Assembly: GCA_044376615.1 (NCBI GenBank) | Contig: JBILKO010000079.1 | Coordinates: 1 to 11,426 of the forward strand | Reading direction: 5' to 3' | DNA length: 11,426 nt | Source: CAISGS01 sp044376615 | Lineage (GTDB): Bacteria; Pseudomonadota; Alphaproteobacteria; Caulobacterales; Caulobacteraceae | In this document: one piece after another, positions 6,260 through 11,426 of the stretch | How the letters are laid out: the number at the start of each line of letters is the position of its first letter | How positions within the stretch are numbered: position 1 is the stretch's first letter | The notes under the pieces: model-generated | What the model was told of the DNA's origin: nothing | The model's input: only the letters and a program-made list of their open reading frames with translations | Database searches by the model: none | Made by a program: the position numbers and the translations under genes

Positions 6260-6292
6260 CGTCAACATCATGACGGACCGGCCCGTCCGTCA
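6260..6292. promoter_or_regulatory. Palindromic operator candidate upstream of the flavodoxin-family gene
   Basis: TGACGGAC (6271-6278) and GTCCGTCA (6285-6292) form a perfect 8-base inverted repeat around CGGCCC. An extra CGTCA at 6260-6264 forms a second, shorter inverted repeat with the same TGACG (6271-6275), also with a 6-base spacer. The cluster sits 30-60 bases upstream of the flavodoxin start, where a TetR- or HxlR-type repressor of a quinone reductase would bind. No such regulator gene lies next to it here. It could instead serve the divergent glycosylase gene at 6429. Confidence 0.55.
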
Positions 6293-6428
6293 ATCTAACC
6301 AAGCCGCGCAACGCTCCCATGACATTGGTTTGCCAGTTTAGAGAGCAGGTTCGGCGGTAGCAGGCCATACATAAGGGCTGGTCTAAGGTATTAAACCCCC
6401 TCATCGTACGGAGAATTGGGGCAAGGCT

Positions 6429-7013
6429 ATGGGCGCGATCGAGGCGCTGATCTGCGATATTCGCAACTGCCAGGTCTGTGAGGCCGTCATAGCGCATGGC
6501 GTAAGACCGGTTGTTCAGTTTTCAAACGTCTCGCGTCTATTGATTATCGGCCAAGCCCCCGGCGCGCTGGTCCATGCCATCGGCATACCTTGGGACGATG
6601 CCAGCGGCGATCGGTTAAGGGCCTGGACTGGGCTTGATCGGACGCGGTTCTATGATCCTAAAGCGGTGGCCCTGGTGCCCATGGGCTTCTGCTATCCCGG
6701 TACCGGCGCCAGCGGTGATCTGCCGCCGCGTCCGGAATGCGCACCGCTTTGGCAAGATCGTGTATTGGCAAGCCTGACCGACCGTCGCTTGACCCTATTG
6801 GTCGGTAGCTATGCGGAAAAGCGCTATCTCGCCTCAGCTCGAAAGTTGACCTTGACGCAGACGGTCCAAAACCAGGAAGGGCATGGGCCAGACGTTATCG
6901 CCTTGCCCCATCCGTCCTGGCGTAGCACTGGCTGGATGCAGAAGAACCTGTGGTTTGAGAGTGATCTAGTGCCCAGATTACAGGCAAGGATTGCCGAGGC
7001 GCTGAGCGACTAG
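6429..7013 (+). CDS. Uracil-DNA glycosylase superfamily protein, family-4-like with iron-sulfur cysteines
   Basis: 194 residues from the ATG at 6429, with AAGG close upstream. Motif 1 is I-I-G-Q-A-P-G (39-45) followed by I-P-W-D-D-A-S-G-D-R-L; motif 2 is P-H-P-S-W-R (160-165). Both match the uracil-DNA glycosylase fold of COG1573-type enzymes. Four cysteines, C14-x2-C17 and C88-x15-C104, have the spacing that binds the 4Fe-4S cluster in family 4 thermophile enzymes, so a cluster is likely. The usual Gly-Glu-x-Pro-Gly-Glu motif is changed to Gly-Gln-Ala-Pro-Gly-Ala, so substrate or activity may differ. If active it would remove uracil or another damaged base in base-excision repair. It is monocistronic and divergent from the flavodoxin gene. 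Confidence 0.85.
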   Translation: MGAIEALICDIRNCQVCEAVIAHGVRPVVQFSNVSRLLIIGQAPGALVHAIGIPWDDASGDRLRAWTGLDRTRFYDPKAVALVPMGFCYPGTGASGDLPPRPECAPLWQDRVLASLTDRRLTLLVGSYAEKRYLASARKLTLTQTVQNQEGHGPDVIALPHPSWRSTGWMQKNLWFESDLVPRLQARIAEALSD

Positions 7014-7100
7014 AGTCCGGTCTCACAAGATCGGTCGCCCGGATGACGCGATCAGTTTGGCGATGACCAGTAGCATAAGAATTGAGATGCATATAACGTC

Positions 7101-7133
7101 AGACCCAAGCTTTGAAGCGAACTTCGAGGGTCT
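7101..7133. terminator. Imperfect hairpin between convergent genes, weak terminator candidate
   Basis: AGACCC (7101-7106) pairs with GGGTCT (7128-7133), and an inner GAAG/CTTC stem (7114-7117 with 7122-7125) closes a CGAA tetraloop, leaving an asymmetric internal loop. It lies between the glycosylase stop (7013) and the end of the crotonase operon (7202). No T-tract follows. The rest of 7014-7201 shows no recognisable gene. Confidence 0.35.
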
Positions 7134-7201
7134 TCATCCGGCGGTCGATCGTTCGTTGGAAGCTTTGAGGTACCGCGCCTATGCCGTCCTTCGTTCAACC
7201 A

Positions 7202-7969
7202 TCAGGTGAACCGGCTGAAATCTGGGGGACGGCGCATCATGAAGGCGCTGGCGGCTTCAGCAAATTCCTCGGAACCAACCCGGTCATTGAAAATCTTGTG
7301 CGCATGCTCGATGAAGGCGAGTGTTTGCACACGGTTATGGCTCAATAGGGCCTTAGATGCGCGTATGGCCGCGGGGGCCTTTGCGGCGATTTTTTGGGCG
7401 CGCGCCATCACCTCCTCTAACAGGTTTGATTTGGCAAACACGCCAGCGACAAGACCAGCATTGGCCGCTTCCGCTGCGCTCCAGGTCTCGGCCAATAAGA
7501 TGAGTTGGTTCGCTTTCATCGTGCCGAGCGCGGCAGGGGCCAGCAATCCCGACGCACCCTCTGGCACCAGGGCCAGATCTACGAACGGCGCGCGAAATGT
7601 CGCGGTGTCCGCTGCATAGGCAAGATCGCACTGCAACAACATTGTCACGCCGACCCCTACGGCTGGTCCGTTCACGGCGACCAGTATGGGTTTTTCCATC
7701 TTTGTGAGAACGCGCGGAAACTCAGCAGCGGGTGTCGTACCGCCTTCGCCGGATTGTGCGGCAAAATCAGCAAGATCATTGCCGCTGGTAAAGTACTCGC
7801 CGCTGCCCGTGATAACGCAGGCGCGGATTTGTGGCGCGCTATCCGCAGTCGTCAAGGCCGCGATCATGTCAGCATACATTTCCTGCTTTAGCGCGTTCCT
7901 CTTTTCCGGACGATTGATCGTGATGAGACGAACCGCAGCATCGTCTTTGACTTCGATTAGAGTGCTCAT
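7202..7969 (-). CDS. Crotonase-fold enoyl-CoA isomerase-like protein (delta3-delta2-enoyl-CoA isomerase type)
   Basis: 255 residues; its ATG at 7969 overlaps the upstream crotonase stop in an ATGA tetranucleotide. Crotonase signatures are N-R-P-E-K-R-N-A-L (19-27), oxyanion-hole S-G-N-D-L (62-66) and N-G-P-A-V-G-V-G-V-T (100-109). The two hydratase glutamates of rat crotonase are absent: Thr109 occupies the Glu144 position and Phe129 the Glu164 position. Instead Glu137 in L-V-P-E-G-A-S-G matches the single catalytic base of mitochondrial and peroxisomal enoyl-CoA isomerases. It probably shifts a 3-enoyl-CoA double bond to position 2 so that an unsaturated substrate can be degraded. It is the last gene of the minus-strand operon. 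A hydratase label from general similarity would be easy but is probably wrong. Confidence 0.85.
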   Translation of the reverse strand: MSTLIEVKDDAAVRLITINRPEKRNALKQEMYADMIAALTTADSAPQIRACVITGSGEYFTSGNDLADFAAQSGEGGTTPAAEFPRVLTKMEKPILVAVNGPAVGVGVTMLLQCDLAYAADTATFRAPFVDLALVPEGASGLLAPAALGTMKANQLILLAETWSAAEAANAGLVAGVFAKSNLLEEVMARAQKIAAKAPAAIRASKALLSHNRVQTLAFIEHAHKIFNDRVGSEEFAEAASAFMMRRPPDFSRFT

Positions 7970-8754
7970 GACGTGTGCCCCGTTCTGAATTCGCCGTGTC
8001 GGCCTGCGCCGTCTGCAAAGCGTTGCGAGCCCGATCGCGTTTCGCCGCTCGCAATCGTGTTGCGCCCACGCCTGATTTCGTTGGCGATGGCGTCGGCCTC
8101 ATTAAGCTCCCATTGTTCGTAGACGGAGAGGCGATCATTGCGCATCGCTGTCTGTGGGAAGGCAAGCAAGCTTTCTGCGAGCGCGATCGCAGCCTTAAGC
8201 GCGTTACCATCGGGCACGACCTGATTGACCAGCCCGATCGCCAAGGCTTCGTCCATTTTTACCGGGCGTCCAGTTAGGATTAGCTCCAGCGCGCGGCCTT
8301 GGCCGACTATACGCGGCAAGCGGATGGTGCCGAGATCGACAAGGGGCACACCAAACCGGCGATTGAAGATCCCCATCACAGCCGACGCACCGGCAACCCG
8401 CAAATCGCACCAAAGGGCAAGTTCCATGCCGCCAGCGACTGCGTGGCCTTCGACTGCCGCCATGACCGGCTTGCTGAGACGCAAGCGCGTTGGCCCCATT
8501 GGCGCAAAATCACCGGTTTCTTCAATGGGTTTGCGCTCCCCTGCGGCCAGAGCTTGGAGGTCGGCTCCAGCGCAGAAGGCGTTTCCGGATCCGGTCAGGA
8601 TGGCGACGTCAGTGGTCTCGTCGGCGTCAAAGGCCTTGCAAGCGGTAATCAGGTCCTTTGCCGTTTGAAGGTCGAAAGCATTGCGCCTTTCAGGGCGATT
8701 GATCCTCAGGATTGTCAGTCGGCCGTGTCTTTCGGAGATAATTGGGCTACTCAT
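7966..8754 (-). CDS. Crotonase/enoyl-CoA hydratase-family protein
   Basis: 262 residues from the ATG at 8754, chosen because GGAGG stands 5 bases upstream; an ATG at 8766 overlaps that ribosome site. Visible are N-R-P-E-R-R-N-A-F (19-27), the oxyanion-hole F-C-A-G-A-D-L (60-66) and G-H-A-V-A-G-G-M-E-L (103-112), where Glu111 matches rat Glu144. The second catalytic glutamate (rat Glu164) is replaced by Asn131 within V-M-G-I-F-N-R-R-F-G-V-P-L, a variant typical of a crotonase subgroup with R-x-G-V-P-L-x-D. The C-terminus R-F-A-D-G-A-G-R-H-G-E-F is also typical of that subgroup. It overlaps the next gene by four bases. It should act on an enoyl- or acyl-CoA in the cytosol; the exact reaction (hydration, isomerisation or hydrolysis) is not certain. 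Confidence 0.87.
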   Translation of the reverse strand: MSSPIISERHGRLTILRINRPERRNAFDLQTAKDLITACKAFDADETTDVAILTGSGNAFCAGADLQALAAGERKPIEETGDFAPMGPTRLRLSKPVMAAVEGHAVAGGMELALWCDLRVAGASAVMGIFNRRFGVPLVDLGTIRLPRIVGQGRALELILTGRPVKMDEALAIGLVNQVVPDGNALKAAIALAESLLAFPQTAMRNDRLSVYEQWELNEADAIANEIRRGRNTIASGETRSGSQRFADGAGRHGEFRTGHTS

Positions 8755-8759
8755 TTGTG

Positions 8760-8764
8760 CCTCC
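8760..8764 (-). promoter_or_regulatory. Ribosome binding site that fixes the crotonase start at 8754
   Basis: GGAGG on the minus strand, five bases before ATG 8754. The alternative in-frame ATG at 8764-8766 shares a base with this motif and has no site of its own, so the shorter protein is the likely product. Confidence 0.75.
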
Positions 8765-8796
8765 ATAAATTGTGGGTCTGGCGGGCTGAAATCTGT

Positions 8797-9687
8797 TCAG
8801 CGCGGTCTTAGCGTCCCAATACGCGCGGCAATTTTGCGCTTCACCTTCAGATAAAGGGTCGGAGACAGCCGTTTGATGCGCCAGAGGATATGGGCGTCGG
8901 TCGGGATGACAATGTAGAACTCGCCATGCGACAGCCGATCAAGCGTATAGACCGCAGCGTCATGCGACGTGATCGGCGCTCCGTCCACCATCTTCTGGAC
9001 CACAGCCTGATCCACCAGATTTCCGCGAAAGTTCACCGCAAAGTCCGACTTGAACATCGTGCAGATCTGAATGGCGACCCCTGCGCCCGAGCCTTCCAGC
9101 TCTGTGAAAAGTGTCTCGGAGAGCGCCATGACGGCGGCCTTGGTCGCATTGTAGGCGGAGATCATTGGCAGGCCGTGGAAACTGGCCGCCGAAGCGATGT
9201 TTAGCAAGACGCCTGAGCGCTGCCTCAAAAGCGCGGGTAGGAACGCTTTACAGCCATGGACGACGCCCAGAAGGTTGACGTCGACAACCTCGCGCCAATT
9301 CTCCAGGCTGAAATCTTCGAAATAGCCGCCGCTGCCAATACCGGCATTATTGATGACGAGATCGACACCACCGTGTCGGAGAAGGAAATCATCGGCCGCC
9401 GCCTGGAACGCCGGCGCGTCGGCGACATCGAACACATAGCTCTGGACGATCCCTCCGAGGGCCGTCGCGGCTGCGGCGGTGTCGGCAAGGCCGCTCGCAG
9501 CCGTGTCATTTAGGCCGAGGATCCAGCCTTGCGCAGCCAGTATGGCGGCAAAATCCCGGCCCTGTCCCGCAGCCGCGCCGGAGATGAAGGCCCGCTTGCC
9601 CGGGAATCGGGCGGCAAGGCGCTTCGGATCGAACTTCGCGAGCTGGCGGGCTGAAAGGCCGCGGCTGTTAACCTTAGGACCTAACAT
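8797..9687 (-). CDS. Short-chain dehydrogenase/reductase (classical SDR)
   Basis: 296 residues from the ATG at 9687, which overlaps the end of the CoA-transferase gene by 14 bases; GGGGTGT just upstream can serve as ribosome site. The Rossmann fold shows G37-A-A-A-G41-Q-G43, Asp61 at the end of the second strand (suggesting NAD rather than NADP), N113-N-A-G, Asn138, Ser166 (I-A-S-A-A-S), and Tyr179-N-A-T-Lys183. The catalytic set is complete. About 30 residues precede the Rossmann fold, a little more than usual, and the C-terminus is basic. In this operon it is a candidate for oxidising a hydroxy group, for example a 3-hydroxyacyl-CoA or a ring hydroxyl, to a ketone. A gap of 42 bases separates it from the crotonase. 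Substrate unknown. Confidence 0.88.
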   Translation of the reverse strand: MLGPKVNSRGLSARQLAKFDPKRLAARFPGKRAFISGAAAGQGRDFAAILAAQGWILGLNDTAASGLADTAAAATALGGIVQSYVFDVADAPAFQAAADDFLLRHGGVDLVINNAGIGSGGYFEDFSLENWREVVDVNLLGVVHGCKAFLPALLRQRSGVLLNIASAASFHGLPMISAYNATKAAVMALSETLFTELEGSGAGVAIQICTMFKSDFAVNFRGNLVDQAVVQKMVDGAPITSHDAAVYTLDRLSHGEFYIVIPTDAHILWRIKRLSPTLYLKVKRKIAARIGTLRPR

Positions 9688-11426
9688 TGACACCCCAATT
9701 CGGAAGATAGGCTTTTGCGAGCGCCAAGGAGACCGCGCCAGATGCAATGGCCGACTTGATCTCGCCCGCAGAGAGTCCCGCTTGTTCGAGTATGCTGACG
9801 CTGTCGGCACCGGGTTTTGGTGCGAAGGAAAGCGTCGGCGCGATGTTGCCTTCGAAGCGGCGCTGGGCTGCTTCTATGAGGATGACTTGGCCAAGCTCGG
9901 GGTGGTTCCTCTTTGAGAATACAAAGGTCGATCCCTGTTCGGCGCTGAGTTTTCGGGCCATAGGCTGCAACGGCATGATGGTATGGACGGCGATGTCAGA
10001 CCGCTTCAGCTTCTGTTTAACCGCTGAAACCGTCAGGTGCCTTAAGGCTGATTCAAGCGAGGTCGGGGTGCCCAGCAAGGCCAGGAGGGACGCCTGATTG
10101 ACCATCGGCGCCGCCAGATAGATCCAGCTGTCGGCGCACCGGTAAAGTCTGTTAGTAGAGGACTCCCCAACAGCGTCTTGGCCGCTTGCCCCGCGGTGAG
10201 CCGTGCGCGTGCTCATAAAGGGTGCCTGGGCCAGCTGGACAGCCTGAGCCAGGCTGGTCTTCGCAGTTTGGGTTTCGCCTGTACGTGCCCTTTTTAGCAG
10301 GGATAGACAGGTCGCGAACGCCCCCAGATATCCAGCCATATAGTCCACACAGGACGCGATGGCATGCATCTCAGGTGCGTCGGGGGAGCCATATCGCAAC
10401 ATCACACCGGTCGCCGCCTGTAAGACCGGGTCATAGCCATGGCGGTCGGCCCAAACACCGCCCAATGGGCCGTCAAAGGCTCGCACCTGCGTGATGGTCG
10501 GCCCGCTAGGACCGCCGAGCTCCGTAATCCCAAGCCTGTCGGCGGCTTCGGGCGTGAAGTTGTGCAACAGGACCTCCGCACTGCTTGCCATGCGCGTGAG
10601 GATGGTCGCTCCGGCCTCTGTGCGCAGATCGAGCAGAAGGCTCTTCTTGCCACGATTGAGATCGATCCCCCACCAGAGCGTGGTTCGCGGGCCGTGCATC
10701 GGATTGGTTGCATCAATCTTTGTGACAACTGCGCCGAGTTCGACCAGTGTCCGCCCACAAGCAGGACCAGCAACCATGGTGGCGAGATCGATGACCCGGA
10801 CACCCTTCAGGGGCGCGATGGCCGGAATGTCTTGGGTGCGTTCGGCTGAACTGAAGAAGCGCTCAGGACGGCTCCACACTGCCTTACTTGTATCAATTGG
10901 CGGTGTTGACGGCAGGTCCCTGCATCCCTCGAGCCAGACAGCTGGGCCAAGCTGCACATTGTCATCGGACAGTTTTACGGTCAGTCCACCAGTGAGAGGG
11001 GCTTGCTCAGCCAGCCACTCCGCAGAGGTACGGTGGACCGAACAGGGGATGCCCTCTCGGTTCAAGCGCTCTTCCCAGTATCCGGCGCTTTCAGTGGCGA
11101 ACACTGCGGCCAAGTCCTTGCCTAGCGCCTTGTGGTGCGCCTTGGCGAGGTTGGCTGTGTCGGCGAGATTGTTTCCGTTTGCGGCTTCGGCATAGGGAGA
11201 GCCGCTATAGCCGCCCCGGGCGACAAACCGCTCCCATAACCCCAGGATTTCAAGCAGACGTTTCGGAATTTTCTGATGCTCGCCGGCGAACAGATAGAGC
11301 CACTTTCCGTCAGCACAGCGATGGCTGGCGATGAGCGGAGGTACTGCGGACTGAACACCCCGATAGAGGGCGTCGCTTAGCCCCCTGGGCAAGCTTGGCA
11401 TCAAACGGCCAAGCGCGGGGAGCACG
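9674..11426 (-). CDS. Tandem-domain CaiB/BaiF (type III) CoA-transferase, 5' end outside the window
   Basis: 583 codons to the stop at 9674; the frame is open at the right edge, so the start is missing. Residues 1-195 of the fragment are the C-terminal half of a first CoA-transferase domain (A-S-H-R-C-A-D-G-K-W-L-Y-L-F around 33-46). Residues about 205-583 are a complete second domain, starting L-K-G-V-R-V-I-D-L-A-T-M-V-A-G-P. The second domain keeps the family's catalytic aspartate, Asp361 in C-V-D-Y-M-A-G, followed by R-A-R-T-G-E-T. Its own late segment (L-Y-R-C-A-D-S-W-I-Y-L-A) echoes the first. The enzyme moves CoA between acids through an aspartyl-CoA anhydride. As first visible gene of the operon it probably activates the substrate degraded by the downstream SDR and crotonases. 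Confidence 0.9.
   Translation of the reverse strand, partial: VLPALGRLMPSLPRGLSDALYRGVQSAVPPLIASHRCADGKWLYLFAGEHQKIPKRLLEILGLWERFVARGGYSGSPYAEAANGNNLADTANLAKAHHKALGKDLAAVFATESAGYWEERLNREGIPCSVHRTSAEWLAEQAPLTGGLTVKLSDDNVQLGPAVWLEGCRDLPSTPPIDTSKAVWSRPERFFSSAERTQDIPAIAPLKGVRVIDLATMVAGPACGRTLVELGAVVTKIDATNPMHGPRTTLWWGIDLNRGKKSLLLDLRTEAGATILTRMASSAEVLLHNFTPEAADRLGITELGGPSGPTITQVRAFDGPLGGVWADRHGYDPVLQAATGVMLRYGSPDAPEMHAIASCVDYMAGYLGAFATCLSLLKRARTGETQTAKTSLAQAVQLAQAPFMSTRTAHRGASGQDAVGESSTNRLYRCADSWIYLAAPMVNQASLLALLGTPTSLESALRHLTVSAVKQKLKRSDIAVHTIMPLQPMARKLSAEQGSTFVFSKRNHPELGQVILIEAAQRRFEGNIAPTLSFAPKPGADSVSILEQAGLSAGEIKSAIASGAVSLALAKAYLPNWGVNVRS

Noticed and set aside
8299..8811. 170-codon plus-strand ORF
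   Set aside because: Antisense to the crotonase with its intact active-site motifs; no family features of its own.
10491..11195. 234-codon plus-strand ORF
   Set aside because: Antisense to the CoA-transferase, whose domain motifs are clear; Ser/Arg-rich shadow typical of GC-rich DNA.
1..11426. Defence system, CRISPR array, mobile element, tRNA or riboswitch
   Set aside because: I saw no repeat-spacer array, transposase or integrase motif, terminal repeats, tRNA-like cloverleaf or known riboswitch core. The genes are ordinary metabolic, repair and regulatory families.

Overview
The window looks like chromosome from an alphaproteobacterium, by eye roughly 60% G+C. The gene families (an ECF42-type sigma factor with a DGPF protein, an FtrA/GlxA regulator beside a rhodanese, a type III CoA-transferase/SDR/crotonase operon) fit Caulobacterales or Sphingomonadales, but I cannot fix a genus from sequence alone. 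There is no rRNA, tRNA, CRISPR array, transposase or prophage gene. Genes are densely packed and no gene-free stretch exceeds 300 bases.

Left part (1-4200). The 5' end of a LysR-type regulator gene leaves the window on the minus strand (1-81). It is divergent from a small lipoprotein with two tandem YdhR-like alpha/beta-barrel domains (296-1015), which ends at a strong hairpin terminator (1066-1099). Facing it is a three-gene minus-strand operon: a four-helix membrane protein (2919-3359), a YCII/DGPF protein (2513-2875) and a 409-residue ECF42-type sigma factor (1287-2516). The last two are coupled by a GTGA overlap. Divergent from this operon is an O6-alkylguanine-DNA alkyltransferase (3584-4171).

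Middle part (4200-7200). A single-domain rhodanese (4201-4599, minus) and an FtrA/GlxA-type AraC regulator (4680-5654, plus) share an 80-base divergent promoter that carries a clean 18-base inverted repeat. A perfect 13-bp-stem hairpin (5661-5694) separates the regulator from a convergent flavodoxin-family quinone reductase gene. That gene is broken by an apparent one-base deletion (5699-6231). Upstream of it are three CGTCA/TGACG half-sites, two of them within a perfect 8-bp-arm palindrome. Divergent from it is a small uracil-DNA glycosylase superfamily protein that keeps the four-cysteine iron-sulfur spacing of family 4 (6429-7013).

Right part (7202-11426). A tightly packed minus-strand operon runs from a tandem-domain type III CoA-transferase (start outside the window) through an SDR dehydrogenase and a crotonase to a second crotonase. 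The second crotonase has isomerase-type rather than hydratase-type active-site residues. Together these suggest CoA activation and beta-oxidation-like breakdown of an unidentified acid (fatty, terpenoid, steroid or aromatic).

I did not find a convincing undescribed multi-gene system. The points most worth checking are the tandem YdhR lipoprotein, the membrane protein in the ECF42 operon, the frameshifted flavodoxin with its palindromic operator, the atypical uracil glycosylase, and the active-site substitutions in both crotonases.
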